Shown: positions 1-5,410 of the stretch, piece after piece
How the letters are laid out: every line of letters begins with the position of its first letter
Position numbering within the stretch: the first letter of the stretch is position 1
From: Terriglobales bacterium
GTDB taxonomy: Bacteria; Acidobacteriota; Terriglobia; Terriglobales; Acidobacteriaceae
Direction: 5' to 3'
NCBI GenBank assembly: GCA_019241735.1
Contig: JAFAWN010000293.1
Coordinates: 1 to 6,850 of the forward strand
Length of the DNA stretch: 6,850 nt
Made by a program: the position numbers and the translations under genes
The notes under the pieces: generated by a model
The model's database searches: none
The model's input: only the letters and a program-made list of their open reading frames with translations
Told to the model about the DNA's origin: nothing

Positions 1-359
1 ACCGCCCGGCGGTTCGCTGCCCCCAGCGACACAATGATTGCCGACAGCAGAAAGAAGCCGGCCATTCCCAGAACTTCAGGTTGGCTCTTAAAGCCAAAGG
101 AGCGCGTGGGAGGCAGAAACCAGTACCAAATTCCCAGACCTCCCAGTAGCACCGCCACAATCGATGGGGAAGTTCCGCAGTACCATGCCGCAAACATTAC
201 GGCGAGCCAAACTGTATGGTAGGGGTTTTCCGCGCCGTAAAAAGGTTGCAAGAGGGCCCGAAGCAGCAGCGCCGCGATAGTTGCGAGAATGGCCAGGCCG
301 TAGCGCGCGGTATCGCCAGCGTCGGGCAAGAAACCTCGGTGTGAATCAGACGTCGGCAC
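1..359 (-). CDS. DUF4118 (KdpD-like) membrane sensor protein, N-terminal part, cut by window edge
   Basis: Only the first 119 residues are present; the reading frame runs off the left edge. The visible part has a short polar N-terminus and then four hydrophobic segments at about residues 20-40, 49-66, 67-82 and 96-113. Stretches such as ENPYHTVWLAVMFAAWY and GIWYWFLPP are typical of DUF4118, the four-helix membrane domain first described in the potassium sensor KdpD. In acidobacteria this domain usually precedes PAS and histidine kinase domains, so a sensor histidine kinase is the likely whole, but no kinase motif is visible. The start is GTG at 359: an in-frame stop lies at 438-440 with no other start codon between, and GGAGG (364-368) sits four bases upstream. 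An out-of-frame ATG overlaps this GTG. Its ligand is unknown. It follows the ABC ATPase gene after a 357-bp gap, so it is probably a separate transcription unit. Confidence 0.8.
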   Translation of the reverse strand, partial: MPTSDSHRGFLPDAGDTARYGLAILATIAALLLRALLQPFYGAENPYHTVWLAVMFAAWYCGTSPSIVAVLLGGLGIWYWFLPPTRSFGFKSQPEVLGMAGFFLLSAIIVSLGAANRRA

Positions 360-363
360 ATTT

Positions 364-368
364 CCTCC
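364..368 (-). promoter_or_regulatory. Ribosome binding site of the DUF4118 gene
   Basis: GGAGG on the minus strand lies four bases before the GTG start at 359. This supports the GTG as start even though an ATG overlaps it one frame away. The spacing is short but workable. Confidence 0.55.
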
Positions 369-485
369 AGCACGAGCCGTGGATGGCGAATACCGGTACG
401 AATCGTCGCGGATTTTCTTCCCCTTGCATGCCGCGGTTCACCATTAGACGTGGGTGCCTTCGACGCGTATTGATAACTGAAATGT

Positions 486-662
486 CTATTGCTGAGGTTA
501 ATTACGCGCATGCTACTACAGCAATCATTCGGCAGACAATCAGGATTTCAGTTCGCTGCCGAACCAAAGAATCTGTCTGGTACTTGTGAATCCGAAGGGA
601 AGTATTCTGAAAAGAACGTCCTTGGAAGCCCCGCTACCGGAGGTATAAACAGCGGGCTTTTT
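486..662 (+). ncRNA. Candidate small RNA ending in an intrinsic terminator
   Basis: Two consecutive stem-loops can form: ATTGCTG (488-494) with CAGCAAT (519-525), and TTCGGCAG (528-535) with CTGCCGAA (556-563). The right arm of the second can instead form a tighter hairpin, GTTCG-CTGC-CGAAC (551-564). About 60 bases later comes a GC-rich hairpin with a U-tract in the plus direction. No plus-strand protein gene ends there, so a short non-coding transcript, or one antisense to the leader of the DUF4118 gene, would explain the terminator. The 5' end is a guess, since no clear promoter was found. It does not match any riboswitch or housekeeping RNA I can recall. Confidence 0.25.
626..662 (+). terminator. 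Rho-independent terminator-like hairpin, plus strand
   Basis: AAGCCCCGCT (626-635) pairs with AGCGGGCTT (651-659) across a 15-base loop with one bulged C, and T659-T662 continue the U-tract. The T-run is on the plus-strand side only; read on the minus strand the hairpin is not followed by T residues, so it is a poor terminator for the ABC ATPase gene. Confidence 0.5.
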
Positions 663-716
663 CGCAGACAACGCTTGTCCCGGGCGTTATCGGAAGCGTA
701 TGGGATTTCACCGGTG

Positions 717-1499
717 TCATGCCCCGATCTCAAGTTCATCCAGCTTCAGGAACTCCTGCACGATCGGCTCATCGGATTTTTCCATCTCCGCATAAGTCCC
801 GAAAAAGAGGACCTTCGCCTCGTGCAGAAACACCACCCGGTCGGCCAGTTTTTTTGCCAGCCTCATATCATGCGTGACGACGACGCTGGTTAAATGCAAC
901 TGGATCTTCAAGCGCTTGATGAGATCGCCCAGCAACTGCGCCATCAGCGGATCCACCATGGTCGTAGGCTCATCGTAGAGCACGCACTCCGGACCGGCGG
1001 CAAGAGCGCGGGCAATGGCCACGGAACGCTTCATTCCCGTGGATAAATCTGAGGGCAACAAATCACGCATTTCCTTTACCCCTACCATTTCAAGCAGACC
1101 ATCGACGATCTGAAATATCTGATCCTCGGTCAGGCCCCGGCGTTCGCGCAGGGGAAACGCCGCATTTTCGCGCACCGTGAGCGAGTCAAAGAGCGCGCCA
1201 TTCTGGAAGACCATAGTGACCTTCTTTCGGATTCGTTCCAAATCGGCTTCGCCGTAATCGGTGATGTCTTCGCCGGCCACGATCACCCTGCCGGAATCGG
1301 GTTTCAGAAACCCCATAATATTTTGCAGGGTCACCGACTTGCCCACGCCACTCCGCCCGAGGATGCAAACAGTCTCTCCAGTCTTAACGTCGAAGCTGAC
1401 GTCTTCGAGCACCTGATTGCTCCCAAAAGCTTTGTAAACGTCCTTGAACTGTATGTAAATTACAGGGCCGGAGGGTGCGGGTTCGGTGTCTGGTGCCAT
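717..1499 (-). CDS. MlaF-like ABC transporter ATP-binding protein
   Basis: This 260-residue protein is a complete ABC ATPase of the MlaF/Ttg2A type, which powers retrograde phospholipid or other lipid transport between the membranes of Gram-negative bacteria. Visible motifs are Walker A GRSGVGKS (48-55), the Q-loop MVFQNGALFDSLTVREN with Gln99, signature LSTGM (152-156), Walker B VLYDE (173-177), D-loop MVDP (181-184) and the switch histidine in VVVTHD (His210). The FQNGALFDSLTVREN stretch is characteristic of the MlaF group. The signature has Thr where LSGGM is usual, and the D-loop region reads TTMVDP rather than TTGLDP; both look like lineage features, since all catalytic residues are kept. 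The start ATG lies 10 bases after the mobA stop, with only a weak ribosome binding site. No MlaE permease or MlaD partner is visible here, so they must be encoded elsewhere. The ATPase class is certain, the lipid role inferred. Confidence 0.9.
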   Translation of the reverse strand: MAPDTEPAPSGPVIYIQFKDVYKAFGSNQVLEDVSFDVKTGETVCILGRSGVGKSVTLQNIMGFLKPDSGRVIVAGEDITDYGEADLERIRKKVTMVFQNGALFDSLTVRENAAFPLRERRGLTEDQIFQIVDGLLEMVGVKEMRDLLPSDLSTGMKRSVAIARALAAGPECVLYDEPTTMVDPLMAQLLGDLIKRLKIQLHLTSVVVTHDMRLAKKLADRVVFLHEAKVLFFGTYAEMEKSDEPIVQEFLKLDELEIGA

Positions 1500-1509
1500 G
1501 GTGCGCTCG

Positions 1510-2160
1510 TTAAATCTTCGACAAGCCTGCTTTATAGGATTGGCGGGTGTTCTGCGACTCGCTCATCGTCAGTGCTTCTGCGCTTTCTCTTGCCGCTTCG
1601 AGTTCAGCTGGGGTATTGACATTGTCCAGCAAGTGCGGCGAGAAACCTGCCCGTGACATTTCTGTTTCGGAAATAATTCGCGCCCCGGCCTCGCTGAACA
1701 GTGTATCAATCTTATTTCTGCCAGCTTCGAGGGAACGCCCGGCAACTTGCGCGAAGCTACTGCGGTAAATGGCACTCAGCGGGTGAAGGCGCCCGCCGTT
1801 TTCACAGAGTGTTACCGGCGCTTCCGATGCAGCCGCCTCCGCAATCAGATAGCGAAGAAACTCAGGTTGGACGAAGGGGACGTCAACAGCCAGGATCAGA
1901 TTGAACTGCGTGGCAGTGCTCAACAGCGCCGCATGGATTCCGCCCAGAGGGCCGCGGCCGGGGTAAACATCCTCGACCACCAAAGCGAAGCTGGCAAACT
2001 TCCTCGCCGGCCCCACTACGCGCACGTCCTTAGCGACTGCCCAAGCGGTTTCCAGCGCACGCTCCAACAGCGTTTGACCCTCAACCAAGAGAAAAGCCTT
2101 GTCCGCTCCCATGCGCGAACTCTTGCCGCCTGCCAGAATGAAAGCGGTCACCGGCTCCAT
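1510..2160 (-). CDS. mobA: Molybdenum cofactor guanylyltransferase MobA
   Basis: MobA transfers GMP from GTP to molybdopterin-Mo to make the guanine dinucleotide cofactor used by DMSO-reductase-family enzymes in the cytoplasm. The 216-residue product has the nucleotidyltransferase fold signature LAGGKSSRMG (9-18) followed by Lys21, then RGPLGGI (69-75), the metal-binding Asp93 in AVDVPF, RLHPL (124-128) and the C-terminal NVNTPAEL (180-187). Length is close to the E. coli enzyme. I chose ATG at 2160 because family members begin only a few residues before the LAGG motif; an in-frame GTG at 2202 would add 14 residues without homology, and neither start has a clear ribosome binding site. The polar tail after residue 190 extends past the usual end. 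The ABC ATPase gene starts 10 bases downstream, so the two are probably co-transcribed, though no functional link is evident. Confidence 0.9.
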   Translation of the reverse strand: MEPVTAFILAGGKSSRMGADKAFLLVEGQTLLERALETAWAVAKDVRVVGPARKFASFALVVEDVYPGRGPLGGIHAALLSTATQFNLILAVDVPFVQPEFLRYLIAEAAASEAPVTLCENGGRLHPLSAIYRSSFAQVAGRSLEAGRNKIDTLFSEAGARIISETEMSRAGFSPHLLDNVNTPAELEAARESAEALTMSESQNTRQSYKAGLSKI

Positions 2161-2240
2161 GGGAGAATGATACAAGGCGTCCCGATCCGCGATGAAACGC
2201 ACGAGATATCCGCGTAGCTGCGGGTCCTCACCTCGCTTAC

Positions 2241-2258
2241 CCGGACGAGGACGTCCGG
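2241..2258. repeat. Inverted repeat CCGGAC-6-GTCCGG upstream of mobA
   Basis: CCGGAC (2241-2246) and GTCCGG (2253-2258) form a perfect six-base stem with a six-base loop, with the self-complementary GGACGTCC nested at 2249-2256. It lies 80-100 bases before the mobA start, within its probable leader or promoter region. It could be an operator or a leader hairpin; nothing in the sequence decides this. Confidence 0.35.
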
Positions 2259-2283
2259 TCTCGTGATTTGTAAAGGCCGCTCA

Positions 2284-2310
2284 TCCCTCCCGTTTTTTGC
2301 AAACGAGGGA
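2284..2310. repeat. Stem-loop after the peptidase gene
   Basis: TCCCT (2284-2288) and CGTTT (2291-2295) pair with AAACG (2301-2305) and AGGGA (2306-2310), giving ten pairs interrupted by a two-base bulge. It lies 18 bases past the stop of the peptidase gene (minus strand), where a transcript-ending or 3'-protecting structure would be expected. There is no T-tract after it on the minus strand, so it is not a classical intrinsic terminator. Confidence 0.35.
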
Positions 2311-2327
2311 ACTCAGGTATGGAAAAT

Positions 2328-4562
2328 CTACCTGGCTTTTGCCACGGGCTGAAATTCAGGCACGCCCAACTGCCAGAACAGAAACGCGATCTCATCGGTA
2401 AATTCGATGTCGCGCTGTGACTTGGTTGAACCTAGTCCGTGTCCGGCGTCGTAGTCAACCCGCAATAAAATAGGCTTGCCGCTTATTGTGGAAGCCTGCA
2501 GCCGCGCCGTCATCTTTGCCGCCTGCCACGGAGCCACCCGGGGATCATTCACTCCCGTAGTCAGCAGGATCGCCGGGTATGCAGTGTTAGCTTTTACGTG
2601 CTGATATGCATCCATCGCATACAGCGCCTTGAAACCTTCAGGCTCTTTTACCGTTCCGAACTCCGGAATGTTGGCCGGCCCGCTGGCCATAAGCTCAGAA
2701 CGAAGCGAATCAGAATCGCCGACGCGTATCAAGGCGGCGCCAAATAATTCCGGATGCTGCGTAATCGCGCCGCCAATCGTGATGCCGCCGGCGCTTGTGC
2801 CCTCCCCTGCCAGATGAGCCGGCGACGTGTAGTGGTTAGCGATCAGGTATTGGGCGCCGGCGACGAAGTCATCGATCGTATGCTGCTTCGTCAGTTTCTG
2901 GCCGGCGGTATGCCAGTCCTCGCCATACTCCCCGCCGCCGCGAACATGCGCCACGGCATAGACCCCTCCACGCTCGAGAAAAGCCAGCATGGTTGGCCTG
3001 AACGCGGGATCAAGAGTGATTCCATAAGCTCCATACCCCTCAAGCCACGCCGGATGTGACCCATCGCGCGCCATGCCGCTTTTGTGAACGATGGAGAGCG
3101 GCACCATGGTCCCATCGGCGCTTTTGGCCTGGACTTCTTCTGACTCAATTGCTGAAAAATCCACCGGGGACGGTGGAACCAGCCGGGTATCGGCGAGCGT
3201 CCCGGACTTCACATCGTATGCGAACCACAGCGGGGATTTCGTCCACGAAGTCAGCTCCATCCATGCGCCGGGGACTGTCGGATTGGTGACCAGCAACTGG
3301 ATGGCGCCATCGAATGGCAGTTTTACGGAAGCGATACCTCGTCCGTCATAAGAAAACCGCCGCAAACGTCCAATGCCGCCGTCGAGATCGTCAATATAGA
3401 GGCCATCAGCCGCGGCGGCAATGTTGGTGATGACGACCTGGCCAGCGGGGACAACGACCTCAGCCCTCGCAACATCAGGATTATCCAGGCTCGTTCGTAG
3501 CACTTTAAATCGCGACGCGTCTTTGTGAGACAGCAGGTAAACCTGACTGCCGTGGACATCGAAGGCGGTGATAGCATCTTCTACGCCGCAAATTTTCTTC
3601 CACGCGGTCTTCGCGCCGGGCTGATTGCTTATGGTTGTCGTATAAAGATCGATTTCACGTTTTACCCCGTGGATAACCCCTCCGATTAAAAATTGGGGGG
3701 CGCCGGGCGAATAGGCGAGAACCGAGAAATCATCTTCCGTGACCTTTACCGACGGCGACACGCCGTACCCGAAAACCACCGGCTCAGTTTCAGGATCTGC
3801 GCCCAGGGTATGGCGGTAGACCCGCAGCTTCTGATACTGCGCGGTCGGCGGCGCGTCCGCGGAAAGCTTTTGCGTGCGGGTGTAGAAAAACGACCGGCCG
3901 TCAGGCAGCCAGCTCGGGCTGCCAAACTGTGCACGATCGATCGTATCCGGTAAGACCCTGCCGGTGGCGCTCTCGATTACGTGTATCACGCTATTCTCGG
4001 AGCCGCCGGGAGAGATGCCATAAACCACGTGTACGCCATCGAGAGATGGTTGAAAATAATCCAGCGAATAGTGCTTTCCATCCGGGGTGGTAAGTTTTTC
4101 GGGATCGACCAGCAGACGCTCTGGTGCGCTCAGATTGTCACGCACATACAGCTTGCGATTGTCGGAGCCGGGATCGGTGCGGAAATAAAAGTACCGGCCG
4201 CCCCATACCTGCAAGCCAGACACCACACTGCCAGCGTTGTCCAAGGCTTTTACCCGCTCCAGCAATTGGTCCCGCCCGGGAATTTTTGCCAGCACCGCGC
4301 GGGTGTGATCATTCTGGGCCTTCATCCACGCGACGACGTCGGCGTCGGAAACGTTTTCCAGCCACCGGTAGGGGTCCGTGACCTTGGTGCCGAAATAATC
4401 CTCAGTCACATCGCGGGCCGGAGTCTTCGGAAGCTCAGATTGGGCCCTGGCGGAAGGGGTGGGGCTGAATATGCCGAGAGCGATCATCAAGATCGCGAAA
4501 TTTGGCATCACTCGAGAGTGAGCTCGTTGCACCAAGCTGTGGAGCGCGGATATTGCTGACAT
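2328..4562 (-). CDS. Secreted prolyl-oligopeptidase-like serine peptidase (family S9A)
   Basis: This 744-residue protein has the prolyl oligopeptidase plan: a signal peptide, a beta-propeller at about 50-470 that gates the active site, and a C-terminal alpha/beta-hydrolase domain. Residues 19-40 form a hydrophobic secretion signal ending SARA, with probable cleavage before Gln41. The propeller is preceded by the typical DPYRWLEN (63-70). Catalytic residues are Ser590 in GTSAGG, Asp673 in VNDPRV, and His708 in GHGLG; Tyr510 in EGYGAYG fits the oxyanion-hole tyrosine and Arg675 the substrate-binding arginine. The nucleophile elbow is GTSAGG rather than the classical GGSNGG, and the region holding the proline-stacking Trp in classical enzymes reads GPANIPEFG, so strict prolyl specificity is doubtful. 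The start ATG is supported by GAGGA (4569-4573) six bases upstream. It probably degrades oligopeptides in the periplasm or outside the cell. It appears to be transcribed alone. Confidence 0.92.
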   Translation of the reverse strand: MSAISALHSLVQRAHSRVMPNFAILMIALGIFSPTPSARAQSELPKTPARDVTEDYFGTKVTDPYRWLENVSDADVVAWMKAQNDHTRAVLAKIPGRDQLLERVKALDNAGSVVSGLQVWGGRYFYFRTDPGSDNRKLYVRDNLSAPERLLVDPEKLTTPDGKHYSLDYFQPSLDGVHVVYGISPGGSENSVIHVIESATGRVLPDTIDRAQFGSPSWLPDGRSFFYTRTQKLSADAPPTAQYQKLRVYRHTLGADPETEPVVFGYGVSPSVKVTEDDFSVLAYSPGAPQFLIGGVIHGVKREIDLYTTTISNQPGAKTAWKKICGVEDAITAFDVHGSQVYLLSHKDASRFKVLRTSLDNPDVARAEVVVPAGQVVITNIAAAADGLYIDDLDGGIGRLRRFSYDGRGIASVKLPFDGAIQLLVTNPTVPGAWMELTSWTKSPLWFAYDVKSGTLADTRLVPPSPVDFSAIESEEVQAKSADGTMVPLSIVHKSGMARDGSHPAWLEGYGAYGITLDPAFRPTMLAFLERGGVYAVAHVRGGGEYGEDWHTAGQKLTKQHTIDDFVAGAQYLIANHYTSPAHLAGEGTSAGGITIGGAITQHPELFGAALIRVGDSDSLRSELMASGPANIPEFGTVKEPEGFKALYAMDAYQHVKANTAYPAILLTTGVNDPRVAPWQAAKMTARLQASTISGKPILLRVDYDAGHGLGSTKSQRDIEFTDEIAFLFWQLGVPEFQPVAKAR

Positions 4563-4568
4563 TTCGGG

Positions 4569-4573
4569 TCCTC
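4569..4573 (-). promoter_or_regulatory. Ribosome binding site of the S9A peptidase gene
   Basis: GAGGA on the minus strand lies six bases before the ATG at 4562. It favours this start over the internal ATG at 4508, which would begin just before the hydrophobic core of the signal peptide. Confidence 0.6.
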
Positions 4574-4590
4574 TTTATTCTTATGGTTGA

Positions 4591-4610
4591 CCGGCAGTTG
4601 AGTCTGCCGG
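4591..4610. repeat. Hairpin in the leader of the peptidase gene
   Basis: CCGGCAG (4591-4597) and CTGCCGG (4604-4610) form a perfect seven-base stem with a six-base loop. Outside a 2x2 internal loop the stem can be extended by three more pairs. It ends 17 bases upstream of the ribosome binding site of the peptidase gene, so in the mRNA it would stand just before the initiation region. No T-tract follows on either strand, so it is not an intrinsic terminator. An operator or leader hairpin is possible. Confidence 0.4.
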
Positions 4611-4850
4611 GTAACCGGTGATTCGGTGTGCAGATAACGGTAGCAGAATTGAATTCAAAGTCCAGATACGGCGTAGGCTGCTCAAAAGTTCCCGATGCGT
4701 GGCATGTCTAGGTGCGGGCCAGGAGAGTGTTTTTCGCAACCCATATTCTCCGCCGCGCCCAGCCGAAATCTCGGCAACCGGATCGCACGATGACAGCCTA
4801 GCACTTACGCGATCTATAGCTTTAAGAAATAGCAGTATTATCGCCGACAA

Positions 4851-4866
4851 TGTTCCACGTGGAACA
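4851..4866. other. parS: parS centromere-like site (ParB-binding palindrome)
   Basis: TGTTCCACGTGGAACA is a perfect 16-base palindrome, extended to 20 bases by AA and TT at 4849-4868. It matches the conserved bacterial parS consensus TGTTYCACGTGRAACA at every position. ParB-family proteins load on this sequence and, with ParA and SMC, segregate newly replicated origins. Such sites cluster near the replication origin, so this segment probably lies in the origin-proximal part of the chromosome. No parA or parB gene is in the window. The identification rests on an exact consensus match in an intergenic position. Confidence 0.85.
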
Positions 4867-4912
4867 TTATGCGCTCTGCACGGGAGGGTCCGCGCCACCC
4901 GATTATTCCGTC

Positions 4913-4941
4913 TTGACAAAAATCGCAGCCGTACATAAAGT
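4913..4941 (+). promoter_or_regulatory. Sigma70-type promoter of the small coiled-coil protein gene
   Basis: A consensus -35 box TTGACA (4913-4918) is followed after exactly 17 bases by TAAAGT (4936-4941), a 4-of-6 match to the -10 box. Transcription would start near 4948, giving a leader of about 70 bases before the ATG at 5019. A second, weaker pair is TTCAAG (4941-4946) with TAGAAT (4963-4968), spacing 16. Confidence 0.65.
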
Positions 4942-5005
4942 TCAAGCCAGACAGCAACAGTGTAGAATTGCGGTTGGGACGAGTTAATTTGCAGCTCAAT
5001 CAGAC

Positions 5006-5010
5006 AGGTG
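5006..5010 (+). promoter_or_regulatory. Ribosome binding site deciding the start of the small gene
   Basis: AGGTG lies eight bases before the ATG at 5019. The alternative upstream TTG at 4968 has no such site, so the shorter protein is preferred. Confidence 0.5.
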
Positions 5011-5018
5011 CCGACGCC

Positions 5019-5276
5019 ATGAAGAATGTTTACGAGGTCCTGAGGCAGAAGGAACTTGAGTTGGCGAAGCTGGAAAAAGAAGTGGAAGCGCTGCGGGTCG
5101 CTGCGCCTCTGCTTTCCGAGGAGAAGGAATTTTCGCCGGACTCCGCCAACAAGCCGAGCCTGGCCACCAGCGCCTCGGTGCAACAACCGATCCGTGTCCC
5201 GCAGCCGGCAGTGAATTCCAGCCCGCAGCCCGCGCGCGCGGCGGGATGGGAAGATACCGCGAAACGCTGGCCGTAG
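5019..5276 (+). CDS. Small coiled-coil protein of unknown function
   Basis: This 85-residue protein has two parts. Residues 1-33 form a charged amphipathic helix with leucine or valine at heptad-like positions (VLRQKELELAKLEKEVEALRV), likely a short coiled coil for dimer formation or docking. Residues 38-75 are rich in Pro, Ser and Ala and are probably disordered, followed by a short C-terminal motif, GWEDTAKRWP. There is no signal peptide or membrane segment. I recall proteins with a similar start and end as acidobacterial hypotheticals, but I cannot assign a function. The ATG at 5019 is chosen for its ribosome binding site; a TTG at 4968 would add 17 unsupported residues. The gene has its own promoter and an intrinsic terminator, stands alone on its strand, and lies about 150 bp from a parS site. 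An adaptor role is possible but unproven. Confidence 0.75.
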   Translation: MKNVYEVLRQKELELAKLEKEVEALRVAAPLLSEEKEFSPDSANKPSLATSASVQQPIRVPQPAVNSSPQPARAAGWEDTAKRWP

Positions 5277-5379
5277 GCGGCGCACTCGCTGGGATTTCGC
5301 CCCTTTCTAATCTCTTTCGTTTTCCCTAAGCCTTTTCCTGCCTATATCTCGTAGTCTGCGACTTCTTCCCCTGTCCCTT

Positions 5380-5399
5380 CCCCGTACGCACGGGTTTTT
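5380..5399 (+). terminator. Rho-independent terminator of the small plus-strand gene
   Basis: CCCGT (5381-5385) and ACGGG (5390-5394) form a stem with loop ACGC, directly followed by five T residues (5395-5399). It lies about 105 bases after the plus-strand stop codon and just beyond the end of ribE. Read on the minus strand it has no T-tract, so it does not serve as an intrinsic terminator for ribE. Confidence 0.7.
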
Positions 5400-5410
5400 G
5401 GGAATTCACC

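Larger units (their letters stand above)
360..716. other. 357-bp intergenic region without a convincing gene
   Basis: This stretch separates the end of the ABC ATPase gene from the start of the DUF4118 gene. Open frames crossing it are low-complexity antisense shadows without family character or ribosome binding sites. It does contain structure: inverted repeats at 488-494/519-525 and 528-535/556-563, a plus-strand terminator-like hairpin at 626-662, and a small hairpin at 667-679 (GACAA-CGC-TTGTC). No strong promoter is visible by eye on either strand. The minus-strand promoter for the DUF4118 gene should lie somewhere here. Confidence 0.6.
4563..5018. other. 456-bp divergent intergenic region with parS and promoters
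   Basis: This is the divergent region between the peptidase gene (minus) and the small plus-strand gene. It holds the leader hairpin at 4591-4610, the parS palindrome at 4851-4866, and a plus-strand promoter at 4913-4941. The stretch 4800-4870 is visibly richer in A and T than the flanking genes. Long open frames on both strands across it lack domain character and I do not call them. The minus-strand promoter for the peptidase is not obvious; TTGAAT and TTATCT around 4635-4656 have only 15 bases between them, so they make a weak candidate. Confidence 0.6.

Noticed and set aside
626..662. Hairpin as terminator of the ABC ATPase gene
   Set aside because: In the minus-strand direction the stem is followed by CCAAGG rather than T residues, so the orientation fits only a plus-strand transcript.
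489..893. Plus-strand open frame of 134 codons in the left intergenic region
   Set aside because: Its 3' half is antisense to the ABC ATPase gene and the 5' half crosses the terminator hairpin; the translation resembles no family.
2161..2202. GTG start at 2202 for mobA
   Set aside because: It adds 14 residues before the usual N-terminus and has no ribosome binding site; the ATG at 2160 fits the family better, although the longer form cannot be excluded.
3651..3666. Second parS-like sequence GATTTCACGTTTTACC
   Set aside because: Only about 10 of 16 positions match, it is not palindromic, and it lies inside the peptidase gene.
3981..4559. Plus-strand open frame of 192 codons
   Set aside because: It is antisense to the peptidase gene, whose minus-strand frame has a full set of family motifs.
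4618..4938. Plus-strand open frame of 106 codons across the parS palindrome
   Set aside because: It runs through the parS site and the -35 box of a good promoter and has no family character, which suggests chance.
4581..5285. Long minus-strand open frame of 234 codons
   Set aside because: It covers the parS region and lies antisense to the small coiled-coil gene, its product is Arg/Leu-rich without any recognisable domain, and it has no ribosome binding site or promoter that I can see.
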